Source: an uncultured bacterium
GTDB lineage: Bacteria > Patescibacteriota > Gracilibacteria > Absconditabacterales > Absconditicoccaceae
Assembly: GCA_937872535.1 (NCBI GenBank)
Contig: CALMTC010000005.1
Location: 1 to 42,799 of the forward strand
Length of the DNA stretch: 42,799 bases
Direction of reading: 5' to 3'
How positions within the stretch are numbered: the stretch's first letter is position 1; each line of letters opens with the position of its first letter. The translations under genes and the position numbers were made by a program. Shown here piece after piece: positions 1 through 10,010 of the stretch. The notes beneath the pieces were generated by a model. The model saw only the letters and a list, made by a program, of their open reading frames with translations. It did not search any database and had not been told where the DNA came from.

Positions 1-34
1 TTTGATATTTTTCATACAGATTTTGTAGTTTCAT
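1..34 (-). CDS. Partial CDS, repeated gene start (left end)
   Basis: An ATG at 34 (minus) opens a frame translating as MKLQNLYEKYQ before running off the window. It is identical to the start at 42766 on the plus strand. A purine-rich stretch precedes the ATG and could serve as a weak ribosome binding site. Too little is visible to name a family. Conservation through both the upstream region and the coding start suggests a repeated gene or mobile element. Confidence 0.4.
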   Translation of the reverse strand, partial: MKLQNLYEKYQ

Positions 35-92
35 TTCTCTCTTTTATCTATTTAAGAATCTTTGTCAATATGTTTTGTTTGTGTTTTTTGTT
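1..92. repeat. Contig-terminal inverted repeat, left copy
   Basis: The first 92 bases are the reverse complement of the last 92 bases of the window (42708-42799), apart from a few substitutions just after a TTGACA motif (AGATTCT here, ATATAAT on the right, read outward). The repeat holds an A/C-rich stretch, a promoter-like region and the first 34 bases of a gene reading outward. Both copies stop at the same base, as expected when an assembly breaks at a multi-copy sequence. A physical terminus of a linear replicon is less likely because the gene is cut mid-codon. Confidence 0.8.
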
Positions 93-136
93 AATATTGC
101 AGCAATTAGGTTTACAGAATAGAAATGTATATAGTG

Positions 137-153
137 GTAGATAATTTATCTAC
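137..153. repeat. Perfect palindrome
   Basis: GTAGATAA and TTATCTAC flank a single T, giving a perfect 8-bp inverted repeat in otherwise non-coding AT-rich DNA between the terminal repeat and the epimerase relic. It could be an operator or a small hairpin; nothing else supports a role. Confidence 0.35.
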
Positions 154-222
154 TAAGAAAAATTTAAATGATAATATGTAATCAAATGGTACAACTATTT
201 AGTATTTATATAAATTAAAATA

Positions 223-405
223 ATGAAATATACCATAGTAGGATTACCAGAAACAATTATTAACGATAAACCGATAGAAATCTATAATAACGGAGATATG
301 TTAAGAAATTTTACATTTATTGATGACATTGTCCAAGGAATACTTAAAGCCATAGATTATAACTGAGTAGAGAGAATATTTAACTTATTCAACCTCTTTA
401 TTTAA
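223..405 (+). pseudogene. NAD-dependent sugar epimerase fragment
   Basis: With TGA as Gly, this 60-aa frame contains [20 protein letters not shown] followed by a matching [11 protein letters not shown] stretch. This is the signature found past the middle of UDP-glucuronate 4-epimerase/dTDP-glucose dehydratase-type SDR enzymes, which normally run to about 310-350 aa. The N-terminal Rossmann GxxGxxG region and catalytic YxxxK are absent, and the frame ends in TAA shortly after the conserved block. It is a relic next to the repeated contig end, suggesting that a surface-sugar gene was broken by rearrangement. Confidence 0.6.
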
Positions 406-462
406 AAAACTTTGTGCATACTTTGGAGTATACACTATGAAAAGAATCAATTAAAAAATACA

Positions 463-494
463 TAAAAAACGAAAAAGCAGGTTATGGTTAACCT
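463..494 (-). terminator. Terminator of the surface operon
   Basis: Read on the minus strand, AGGTTA-ACCA-TAACCT forms a 6-bp hairpin followed by a T-rich run (GCTTTTTCGTTTTTT). It lies just beyond the TAA of the bactofilin-like gene at 521 and fits a Rho-independent terminator for the three-gene minus-strand operon. Confidence 0.55.
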
Positions 495-520
495 ACCTTT
501 TAGTGAAAAAGAGAATTTTA

Positions 521-1675
521 TTATACTAGTTTATCTTTCAATATTTTCCAGTTATAAGTAGCCACCGCACCAAGAGCAAAGAATCCAGCTAATAAATCAA
601 CGCCATTAATAAGAGTAAAAATGATGCTCAAAACAGTAATAACAAGAAGTTGTAGCAAAATAGTGACAGTTCATGGGTTTCTTGTAGAAAAGAAACGATT
701 TCGAATCATATGAGAAAAAAGAGCTACACAGACAAGTTCATAGAGAAGAATAAAAAATAAAAACCAAGCAAAAAAGAGACCAGCAAAAGGTAATCAGATG
801 AGTGTAATTCCCAAGAAAATACAAGCTATTGGTAATAAAACAAAGATGAGAAGTCATTTTAGTCACATGCTTCGAGTATTATGAGAGAGGATTGTTCAGA
901 CTTTTCTCAGATAACCAGGGAAAAGATAAAAGAAAATAATTCCAAAGACAAAGAGAAAAAGAAAGTGATATCAAGCGAATGCAGCGACAACTCACCAAAA
1001 TATTTTTTGTGTGTCAGCACTAGTAAACATCTCTTTTCATAGATTTTTTCTTGTCATAGACCCTGCAGTAAATTCCTTAGTGCCCTGAGTGATAAGCTCA
1101 AGTCCTTGATTTTTTTCAGGAAGCGTATAATTGATATTGCCCTTGATCTGAGTATTTGTCCCAAGAGTAAGTTTTTCAGCTTCCAGAGTGACAGCACCAC
1201 CAATAACGCTATTGAGAAACACATTCCCTCAATAAATCTCTACATCTCAGTCGACATTCCCAGCAAGTTTAATATTTCATCCCATAATAATCAAATCTCA
1301 TTTAATAATTACTCATTCTGGTATTTCCACATTTCCACCAGCTACGATCAAATCTCATCAGATTGTTTTACTAAGAATATAAACATTGCCACCAGCTACT
1401 CTGAGGTCATCACCGATTGATGCTCTGATAAATAGAGTTCCTCCAGCAACAAATGCATCTTGTTTTACTTCATTATTGAGCGAGAGAGTGCCCCCAGCTC
1501 ATAAGAAATCTCCACCAAGTACTGTAGAAATATCAAGAGTATCGCCAGCTACATAGAGATCTTGATTGATAGGCTGAGAAATTGAAACTGTTTCATCAGC
1601 AAATTTTTCAAGTGCAAAAGTCTGAGTTGTTAAAAGGACAAGAGCCAAAAGGAAAGATCAAAGAATTTTTTTCAT
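521..1675 (-). CDS. Bactofilin-like surface protein with C-terminal membrane domain
   Basis: This 384-aa protein has an N-terminal signal-like segment (MKKILGSFLLALVLLTTQTFA). Residues of roughly 30-190 form short beta-strand repeats such as DLYVAGDTLDISTVLGGDFL, VAGGTLFIRASIGDDLRVAGG and similar units. These resemble the right-handed beta-helix of polymer-forming bactofilin-type domains (PF04519). After about residue 215 come several hydrophobic helices. Many repeat glycines are UGA. It is the last gene of a minus-strand operon, 21 bp after a paralogue of the same architecture. Likely role (inferred): a membrane-anchored scaffold outside or under the envelope. It resembles CPR 'polymer-forming' proteins more than classical soluble bactofilins of 110-180 aa. 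Confidence 0.75.
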
Positions 1676-1696
1676 AATTGAGAAGAAGTGATAAAA

Positions 1697-2830
1697 TTAG
1701 TTTTTGAGACGAGATAGTCTGAGTGAATCAACTATAAGTAGAAGCGAGGCTCAGAGAGTAAAGAGAGAAAAAAATCGATCAATTCGCATTATAAAAGTAC
1801 TTAATCAGGCTAAAGTTATAATACAGAGAGTCTGAGAAAACTTGTGCTGCCAGCCAGTGCCATTAAAAAAGCGAATGCTAACAAGATAGGTAAGAGTCAG
1901 AACCAAGAAAATTTCAGAAGAAAGGACTACAAGCCAATACAGAAAAAAGAGGGGTAGTGCCACAGGAATTCAAACTATGCTAAGTGTGAGAATGAGAATC
2001 ACAAAAGGTATACCAACAACAAAGACAAATCCAGCTAAAAAACTTTTCCCAGGATGAGAAAGAGTGGTGTCAGTAACTTTTTTCCAGAAAGCTGGTGCAG
2101 AAAAATAGAGGATGACGCACAGTAAAGAAACAAAAATAATATTCCAAGCAACTAAATGTTCCAGTATTCCCTGTCAAATAGCAGTAATATTACTATAGTC
2201 TACAGGTCTGATTTCAGATGTTCCATCCACGATAGATTCTAGTTCAGAAAGTTTCTTATTAGTGTAGTAGGTAAGATTTCCTTTGATGCTTGCTCATTGT
2301 CAAAGAGTGATCTCTTTCGCATTGATAATTGCATTTACATTCACAAGACCATTGAAAATAAGCTGCTGCACATTGATTCTGGTAGTTCCATTAGCTGTTC
2401 CATGAAAAGTAAATTTCTGGGCTGTAATTACCATATCTCAGCCAATTGTGACGCCATTAGAGATTTCTACTTCTCTTGCTATTATAATTGCGTCACCTTT
2501 TATTTGACCAAATATTTTTACCGTATCAGCGACAACAATGAGATCGTCTTCAATATCTCCCTGTACCGTTAAAGTTTTGCTGAAACTATGTAAATCTTGG
2601 TTTACAAGTCATCAAATAGTAATATTATTTCAAAAAATATTTAAATCCCCATCGATTGTGGTTGTTGTATCAATATCCTTTCAAGCTATGTAGCTATCGT
2701 CATTGATTGGAACTGTTAAATTGATAAGTTCATCAGACATTGATGAAAAACCATAAGAATAATCTCAGAAAAATCACGATACAAAGAGAATCAAGATCAA
2801 AACAAAAGAGGAATAGAGATTTTTTTTCAT
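1697..2830 (-). CDS. Bactofilin-like surface protein, paralogue
   Basis: This 377-aa protein has the same plan as its downstream neighbour: an N-terminal hydrophobic segment (KKNLYSSFVLILILFVSRFF), a block of beta-helix-like repeats (for example DGDLNIFGNNITIGGLVNQD, then IEDDLIVVADTVKIFGQIKG) to about residue 175, and then four or so membrane helices. Repeat glycines are partly UGA. It starts 28 bp after the stop of the PKD/7TM gene and ends 21 bp before its paralogue, so the three are probably co-transcribed. The pair looks like an old tandem duplication, and two non-identical subunits might co-polymerise (inference). Start chosen: the ATG at 2830, giving the signal-like N-terminus. Confidence 0.75.
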
Positions 2831-2858
2831 TTGTGTTATTGTTTTGCAGAGTAAAAGT

Positions 2859-4346
2859 TTATTTTGATAATTTTTTGAATTGCCAAGTGATAAGAGGCAT
2901 AAAGCGTATGAGTTCCATAATTTGAAGCCCAGTATATTTTCAGACGAGGATGAGAATAACGAGAAAGAGTAAAACAGTTTCTGGATAGATGAGGAGAAAA
3001 TTACCTAGTCTATCAGACTGTAAAATAGCGGATAAAATAAATGAAAATACAAGAAAGTGTCCAGCAGAAAAAAGTGTTTTACGAGGAGAAAAAATAATTT
3101 TGTTCAAAAAAAGTTTATGAGCTATTGTCAGAACATAAAGATGAGCAACTAAGATAAGAGGCTGAGAAAAGATAGAAAAATCGGCAAAGATACCAAGTTT
3201 TTTCGACAGACCCAGTAAAGCAAAAGTCAGGAGAAAGTAAAGGATAATAGTTAAACTGATTTTTGAGCTATAAAGAAAAGTAATTGTGCTGGAAAGAGTA
3301 GAAATTAATAATACGCTTAAAAAAGCGACGAACATAAAAAAAAGTCAGACATCAAATCCAGCGAGATGGCAGATAAGTGCAAAGATGATAGGCTGATAAA
3401 CCGCAAAGGAAGATAGACCAATAACTTGTTTGATGACAGTAACTATCACAAGTAAGAAACAAACCATCAATAGGATCTTTATTGAATTGAGAGGAAATCA
3501 ATGGTATACAATGTAATCAATAATCCAAGACACACTATAAAAAGCTCATCTTCCAGAAAAGGAAACCTGTTGTAAAAGAACATCGGGATTATGAAAAACA
3601 TCTTGTCCTATAGAAAGTCCAAAGAGAATGCTTTTAAATTCTTGGCTAGAAATGATATAAAAATCATTGATTCAGTGTTGCTTGAGAAAAGAAGCCATAA
3701 TTTTTTTGAGCAATCATTTGTCCACATCGCTTACCAAAAAGAGTGGTTTTTTTTGTAAAAGACTACCGCTGTGTACTCTTTCAATCTGATTAAGCCCCTC
3801 AAAAATAGTGCTATATTGTTCAGTATGAATGAAAGTAGCTTTTGTAGAAGCGAGAAGATGAGAAATATCACGAACGCTTTGTCAGAGAGTTTGAAGATTG
3901 GATGCGCTAATTCTTTGAAATCAAACCATATTATTGGCAATATTTTTCTCCAAAACAGGACTAAAATACTGATCGCTATCTCCCAAAAAAAGATATAAAT
4001 CCTGGTAAACAACCACAGTAATTGTGCTTTGGGAAGGGCATTTTCTTGATGATGAAGCCAGGGTAAGAGAGTAAGTGCCAGGAGTAGAAAAAGTATGGGA
4101 AAAACGTTCTCCAGCCACTGTCTTTACGAGAGTGGAATTTCTTTTTAGTGTTCGAGAAAGGGAATTGGGTTGGGCTATTTGACCAGAAGCAATATAAGAT
4201 TCGCTAAAATTTTTGAGGGTAATTTGTTGTCCGATGATTGCAAGACTAGCAGGACAGCTATCTTGTCAAAAAGTATATCAGCTCATGAAGAAACCAATGA
4301 TCAAAAAAGATATACTTAATCAGCGAGATCGATTGAAAAAACGCAT
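2859..4346 (-). CDS. PKD-like domain protein with 7TM-type C-terminal domain
   Basis: This 495-aa protein has an N-terminal membrane/signal segment (residues 10-30), a PKD-like beta-sandwich ending in ERFSHTFSTPGTYSLTLASS (about 75-110), a mixed region to about 270, and then about seven hydrophobic helices. The stretch KQVIGLSSFAVYQPIIFALI and a later SPRKTL motif recall the seven-helix domain usually fused to an inactive transglutaminase (PF14402); this match is from memory of the family. The start is supported by AAGGA about 5 nt upstream of the ATG. It heads the bactofilin-like operon and diverges from tgt with only 35 bp between starts, so the two promoters must overlap. Its function is unknown; a membrane partner for the beta-helix proteins is plausible. 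Confidence 0.65.
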
Positions 4347-4381
4347 CACAATCCTTATAAGTAAAAAACTTTTAACAACCT

Positions 4382-5539
4382 ATGAAAAAAATGAGTAAAC
4401 TTCAGTTTAAAATACTCAAAAAAAAGTGAAATGCAAGAGTATGACAGATTACCTTGAATGGAATTACATTGACAACACCAGTTTTTATGCCAGTTGGAAC
4501 GAGAGCTACAATCAAGGGTTTGATTCTAGATTTGCTTCGTGATCCGAAATATATTGGTGCTTTACCAGCTATCAATCTTATATTAGCAAATACTTTTCAT
4601 CTTTATCTTCGTCCAGGAGATGAAATTGTCAAGCAAGCGGGCTGACTTCACCAGTTTGAAAATCGAGATCAGCTTATCTTGACCGATAGCTGATGATACC
4701 AGGTTTTTAGCCTTTGATTAGGTCAAAAAGATCGCCCAAACAATACATCTCAGAGACCTTTTGCCAAAGTGTCAGAGCAGTGAGTAAAATTTAGATCTCC
4801 TTATGATGGTTCAGAGCATCGATTTACGCCTGAAAAAGTGATCGACATCCAAGCAAATCTTTGATCGGATATTATGATGGTTTTAGATGTCTGTTCTCCA
4901 GCGTGAATCTCAGCCAAAAAATACTACCAGCAAATGCAGCTTACTCATCGCCGAGCCAAGAGAGCTTTCGACTATTTTTTGCCTCAGTACGACAGCATCA
5001 GATGAGTCCTTTTCCCAATTGTTCAGTGAGGAACAGATCACCAGCTTCGTAAAGAATCTCTAGACTATCTCAAGCAGTTTGCTATCGACTGAATCGCAGT
5101 CGGAGGAGTCAGCGTCTGAGAATCAAAAGAGCTTGTCAGAGATATAGTTTCGTTTATTGGGCCACAGCTTCCTGAAGATAAACCAAGATATTTGATGGGA
5201 GTTTGAACGCATCAAGATATTGTTCACGCAGTAGCCAATGGTTTTGATATGTTTGACTGTGTTTTACCGACCAGACTCGGCCGTCACGGTCTTGCTATGA
5301 CCTCTCAGTGAAATATCAAACTCTCCAATGCTCAATACAAAAATGATTTCACTTCACTTGATCCTGAGATCGACTCATTCACTTCGAGACACTTTACCAA
5401 AGCATATCTTCATCACCTTATTCGCACCGATGAAATTCTGGGTGGGATTCTTCTTAGTCTTCACAACATCGTCTATCTTCATCATCTTGTCAATAAACTT
5501 CAGCAACAAATTCTCGACGATAAAGAAATAATCTGCTAA
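4382..5539 (+). CDS. tgt: tRNA-guanine transglycosylase (TGT)
   Basis: This 385-aa protein exchanges the guanine at the wobble position of GUN anticodons for a queuosine precursor. It carries [15 protein letters not shown], the nucleophile region LTDSGGYQVF (Asp102, with both glycines UGA), GGVSVGE, and the LPTRLGRHG loop. The C-terminal zinc site is altered. The family motif CxCxxC with a His 26 residues later is here IDSFTS (Ile330, Ser332, Ser335), with only His361 kept, although flanking residues and spacing match. The enzyme therefore probably lacks its structural zinc. It is followed 29 bp later by miaA. No strong Shine-Dalgarno is seen; a second Met at codon 4 is an alternative start. 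Confidence 0.9.
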
Positions 5540-5544
5540 ATTTT

Positions 5545-5561
5545 CAAAAATTTTTATTCTG
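5545..5561 (+). promoter_or_regulatory. AT-rich TATTCTG motif before miaA
   Basis: AAAAATTTTTATTCTG precedes the miaA ATG, with TATTCT (5555-5560) a plausible -10 box. Only 8 bases separate it from the ATG, which would give an essentially leaderless mRNA. The same motif precedes clpP and the DUF1801 gene at 18492. No good -35 element is visible. Confidence 0.4.
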
Positions 5562-5568
5562 AAAACTG

Positions 5569-6525
5569 ATGAAAAAAGAAGAAATTGTGAAAAATGCTAA
5601 AACTAAAATAGAGCAATTCTATGAGAAAAATAGCCAATGAGTTGTTTTGATTTGGTGACCTACTGCTACAGGGAAAAGCGATTTATCTCTTCAGCTCACA
5701 GATTTTTTTGATAGTGAAATTATTTCTTCTGATAGTAGACAAATATTTCGTAATATGGACATCGGTACAGATAAAGTCTCGGTTGAGACCAGAAAAAAAA
5801 TCCCCCACCATCTCATCGACATAGTGAATCCAGATCAACACTATACTGCTGGGCAACGAAATTCAGATGCTAAAAAAATCATCTCTCAGATTGTAGATCA
5901 AAAAAAAATTCCTATTGTCGTCTGATGAACAGGACTTTATATCGATACTTTGTACAAGAATTTTTCTATGCCAGAGGTTTCACCAGATTATGAGCTGAGA
6001 GAAAAATTATACGCTGAGGAAGAAAAAAATCCAGGCTCATTACACGAAAAACTTGCCAAAGTAGATCCTACTGAAGCTAAGAACCACCATCCCAATTCTA
6101 TAAGATTTATAGTCAGAGCCTTAGAGATTTTTTACAAGACTTGAAAACCAAAGGCTGAGTCTTTTTTTCAGCAACCAGTAGAGAGACCTTTATTAATGAT
6201 TGGACTTTGGAGAGAAAAAGAGGATGCTAACAGGAGAATCGATACTAGAATTGATTGGATGTTGTCTCATGGACTTATAGAAGAAGTTCAGAGCTTGCTA
6301 GCGAGCTGATACAGTCCAGATCTTCAGTCTATGCAGTGAATCGGTTACAAAGAAACAGTCGCTTATCTTCAGAATAAGATCTCTTTTGAAGAGCTTTCTG
6401 ATCAGATAAAAACAAATACTCATCATTTCGCCAAGAGACAAAGAACCCGATTTCGTCGCTACCTTCACGATAGTATATCATCTCCAAAAAAAGATGTCAA
6501 CTATGTAAACTACGATCTTAGTTAA
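5569..6525 (+). CDS. miaA: tRNA dimethylallyltransferase MiaA
   Basis: This 318-aa enzyme transfers dimethylallyl to N6 of A37 in tRNAs reading UNN codons. The P-loop GPTATGKS lies at residues 30-37, its first Gly encoded by UGA. It is followed by SSDSRQIFRNMDIGT, the HHLID motif, AGQRNSDA, GGTGLYID (first Gly UGA), an IRFIVRALEI region and a C-terminal KRQRTRFRR. Length and motif order are normal for the family. It follows tgt by 29 bp, so two tRNA anticodon-loop modifiers are clustered, and it converges with truB, a third tRNA modifier. Confidence 0.93.
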
Positions 6526-6559
6526 CTAAACTTCTTATCGTCATCGTATCTTTTTTTGG

Positions 6560-6580
6560 TCCCTGAGCCTGTCGAAGGGA
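6560..6580. repeat. Dispersed hairpin repeat (copy 1)
   Basis: TCCCTGAGCCTGTCGAAGGG plus a final A. The arms TCCCT and AGGGA pair, with a GA/GA internal mismatch. It sits between the convergent genes miaA and truB. Exact or near copies occur at 7446, 23781, 34849 and 41916, all intergenic. Confidence 0.7.
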
Positions 6581-6603
6581 AATATGAGTTTTTCGAGATA
6601 TAC

Positions 6604-7302
6604 TTAAAGAAAAATTTCTTCATAAGCTAAATTATCTCTATCACTCGACTTACAAATATCTCATATAGACCATTTATCGATACTTATTCTTCTGAGAGTT
6701 GTCAAAATACCTCCCATGCCGAACTCGCTTCCGAGCCAATGAGCTATAGATCTTATATAAGTTCCAGATCAGACGGTCAGTTTGACAGTAAGGATTGGAA
6801 ACTCATAAGAAACTATCTCAAAAGACTGTGTCGACATTATTTTATTCGTGGAAATAATATTTCATTTTCTGGCTTCTTCATAAAGTTTTTTTCCTGCTAC
6901 TTTTTTAGCACTAAAAGGAGTAAGAGGTAATTCTTTTTCAGGAATTAGTTCTTGTAGTTTTTGCTCTATCTCTTTTAGGCTGGGAAGAGAGATTTTCTGT
7001 CATTGCTTATTGGTTCGTCAGTCGCTCGAATGAATCAAAATACTTTCGAGATAGTCTCGATAGTCAATATCTCGAGTATCTGAATCCTGACTAAAGTCGA
7101 TAGTAGTAATGTAGCTTTTGTCTTTTCAGGTAAGCTCAGTGAGTCTTTTGGTGTCTTTTCCAATTCAAATCAGCATAGCTCCAGTAGCGAGAGGATCAAG
7201 TGTCCCAGCATGTCAGATTTTTTCTCAAGGGAATTTTTTCTTCAAAACTCTGATAATATCATAGCTTGTAATTCCAGTTGGTTTATCGACGAGTAATAGC
7301 AT
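6604..7302 (-). CDS. truB: tRNA pseudouridine-55 synthase TruB
   Basis: This 232-aa protein makes pseudouridine 55 in the T-loop of tRNAs. It begins MLLLVDKPTGITSYD, has the catalytic-loop motif HAGTLDPLATG with nucleophile Asp36, and later GSGTYIRSIAHWLG and the GGILTTLRR segment typical of the family. It lacks the longer C-terminal PUA extension of E. coli TruB (314 aa), like shorter homologues. The start at 7302 gives the usual N-terminus. It is transcribed with or after hemW, from which it is separated by about 190 bp of repeats. Confidence 0.9.
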
Positions 7303-7373
7303 TTTTTACAATAAGTATTAAATTCTGGAACACCAAGAGAACTTCAATCGCTGAGTGACTGACTTTCCTCTGG

Positions 7374-7422
7374 CGTCATTGCCCCGCAGGCAGGCTTCGT
7401 CGTTGCGAGGAGCCACGACGAG
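7374..7422. repeat. REP-like GTCATTGC element
   Basis: CGTCATTGC followed by CTTCGTCGTTGCGAGGAG and CCACGACGAG forms an imperfect inverted repeat. A related element lies at 34879-34960 and a shorter part at 41844. It occupies the spacer between hemW and truB together with the hairpin repeat at 7446. Confidence 0.55.
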
Positions 7423-7445
7423 TTTTGCCTATCTCATCTTTCCGG

Positions 7446-7466
7446 TCCCTGAGTTTATCGAAGGGA
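7446..7466. repeat. Dispersed hairpin repeat (copy 2)
   Basis: TCCCTGAGTTTATCGAAGGG plus A, a variant of the repeat at 6560 in which the central CCTGTC is TTTATC while both arms are kept. It lies between hemW and truB. Confidence 0.65.
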
Positions 7467-7495
7467 AAGGAGAGTCTGACTTTTTCAGTATTTAC

Positions 7496-8764
7496 TTAAA
7501 GAAGAAGTTCAGAAATGATTGAGTTATAGACATCCATTCACTTGTCTGTCAAAGTAAGTTTATTTTTTGAGTACTCAATAAAACCATCACGATTGAGTCA
7601 AGAAAGTTTTTCTTCATAGTCTGGAATCAAAATATCTTCAAAATCAGCTATATTACGGATTCACTGATTCGTTCTCAGCCTCAAAAAAAATTCTTCAAAC
7701 AGCATATTTTTAGCATCGAGTTCAGAGAAGGAATTTTTTTTGATTCGCTGATTATCTGATTTTTCAGCAGCCAGAATATAATTTTTTAAAGATTGAGTAT
7801 TTGAGAAACGAGCTCATAGAGTAGTTGATTGGATCTCAAATCAGCTTTTCCCCAGTGTTTCAGCCTTGAGAAATGAGGAAGCGCTTGGTCAGAGTCAAAG
7901 ATAGTCTCACATTTCTCGGTAGACACAGTTATGAATGCTTTTTCCTTCTTTCAGAGCATAGTTTGATAGCTCATATCTTTGATATCAAGCTGACTGGATG
8001 ATTTTTTTGAGCTCTTCAAATTCCTCATAAACTGCATCATCGCTGCCATATTTTCTCAGTCCAAATCATTCTTTGGCTCTTAGCTGTTCTCCATCTTTTT
8101 TACTCGTAAGTTCATGGTATCGCTGACTTCCTTCAAAAAGTTCCAGAGTATAGAGAGAAAAACTATCTGCTAATTTTTTCTCCACCAAATCTTTAAAAAA
8201 AGATATTTTCTGATAATCTCGTACTTTTGCTCCATTTTTTCAAAAAGCAATAAAATCAAAATTATACTTGAGTCAAGGTTTTTTTAAGTGTTGTAACTGC
8301 TGGAAAAATCAAAGAAGACCAGTGAAATTATAAGTTCTTCCAGATTCTTTTAAAATCTCATCATCAAAACTTTGAATTCCATAGCTGATTCTAATCGATG
8401 GAATTTTTTTATGAAATGTTTCATAAAGCTGTTCAGTGATGAAAAAAGTTTCATCAAAGGGATTAGGGTTGAGTTCGATTCAGAGTTCTTCTATCTCAGA
8501 GCAGTCAAACGATGTGAGAACCAGATGAATGATTTTTTTTAGTTTTTCGATTCAAAGCTTTCAGGGCGTTCCTCATCAAAAATAGAGAGTCTTAATTTTT
8601 TTTCAAGAAACAAGATTGCTCCGCCATTTGATCTCTTTTTCGAGAGATATGGTATACTGTCCTATGAGATTTTTTAATCCATCAGATCACTCTGGTACGA
8701 CAAAAAAACTACAATAAGAGCATTTTTTATCACAAAAGGGAACATGAATATATAATGAAAGCAT
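7496..8764 (-). CDS. hemW: HemW-like radical SAM protein (coproporphyrinogen oxidase-like)
   Basis: This 422-aa protein carries the radical SAM cluster motif CDKKCSYC (Cys11, Cys15, Cys18), the GGGTP region, a HemN-type SYGIQSFDDEIL block, YELSNYAL and a C-terminal LRLRTNQGI region. These features place it in the HemN/HemW family. HemW members act as heme chaperones rather than as coproporphyrinogen dehydrogenase, and the CxxxCxxC spacing with a Tyr between the last two Cys does not settle which this is. No other heme genes are in the window. The start lies 33 bp after the prepilin stop, suggesting co-transcription. Confidence 0.82.
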
Positions 8765-8797
8765 CGGCAAAAGGGGTAAAAAATAGTCTAGTGAATT

Positions 8798-9979
8798 TTA
8801 GTACTGAGATTTAACGCGAAAGCTTGTTTGCAGAGTGATGTTTTGATTTATTAGTCCTCAAAGAAACTGCTTTCAAAGTTTTTTTCAATAGGGATGGAAA
8901 GTTATAATAACAGTTAAAAATGGCTGTATCTGAGATTCTTGATGATTGTTTGCAAGGAGGGGGTCTTTAAGCGGACTAAGAGAAATACTTCGAGAAGAAA
9001 TAGTTATATCTCAGTTAAAAAATGAGACCCATCCATCATCACCATTGACAGGCAGTCTATAACCAGAAAAAAGTCAGCCAATTGAATTTCAGTTACAGAT
9101 AAATCACTGTCAAAAATCACAAGCCCAAGTGTCAATCTGTCAGTCATAAACACCAGAGCTATTAGTGAGAGAAAAATCGTGATTATCTCAAGCATCAAAA
9201 GATTTGAGTTTCAGTATCTGAAGAGCATAGAGATTATCAACAGGACTATTTCAGACGATTCAATCTCAATTTCGATCTCAGCTCTCAATAAGTTTTCTTC
9301 TTAAAAAAACTCTCTGTTTTTTATCTTGAGATATGAGGTAAAGTTCCTGAGCACCAGATTGTCAAAGAATAGTAGCCATAGGTCAGTTTCAAATGAGAGC
9401 ATCGTCATCATCTCAAACAGATCAAGCTTCTCCATCTGCATCATCAGCTACATCCAAAAACTGCAAAGCATATTGTCCAAAAGATTGCCATCAAGTATTC
9501 ATCGACGCAGTGACACAGCCATCTCAAGACAAAACGGTTGGATTCTCATTGACTTGTTGGGGAGATATTTGAGACGGCCCTATAGAACTACAATAATAAA
9601 GCTGGTGACGGTTAGTGTCAGATGAAAAATTATTGAAATTTCCATAAGAACTAAAAACATCACAGCTTCAGTCTTTCTCTATGAACATCACATTCCAGGA
9701 AAAAAAAGATGGGTTTATTTTATCACATCAGACAATTGATCTATTGAAGTACTCTTCATAATCTATCGTATAGTCCTTAAAAAATTGATTTATCTGTTCT
9801 ACGATTTTGTATGAGTTCTGGACCAATAATTGTTTGATCTCTATGTCTCTCTTCACTTGAAAAAAATTTCTATAAAGCGAAAGACTCACTGCCACCAATG
9901 AAAAAAAAAGGACAGCAGCGATAATAATCTCAAGCAATGTAAAGCCCTTATATTTTTTCTGATGGTGCGATTGAGCCAT
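8798..9979 (-). CDS. Type IV prepilin-like protein with large C-terminal region
   Basis: This 393-aa protein has a class III signal peptide. A basic N-terminus is followed by KGFTLLEIIIAAVLFF, with cleavage predicted after Gly12 and the conserved Glu5 of the mature protein at residue 17. The rest is a long polar domain, much larger than a major pilin (about 150 aa). It includes a stretch rich in DDAD and several Cys, suggesting a minor pilin or pilus-tip adhesin (inference). UGA glycines are frequent (for example SFDAGDNHDF). It precedes hemW on the same strand. No other pilus genes are in the window. Confidence 0.75.
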
Positions 9980-10010
9980 GATTGACCAAGAAATAAAACC
10001 ACTTAACCGG

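Noticed and set aside
9004-9198. 64-aa minus-strand ORF ending in TAA inside the prepilin gene
   Set aside because: It is in another frame; the prepilin frame continues through UGA codons to 8798.
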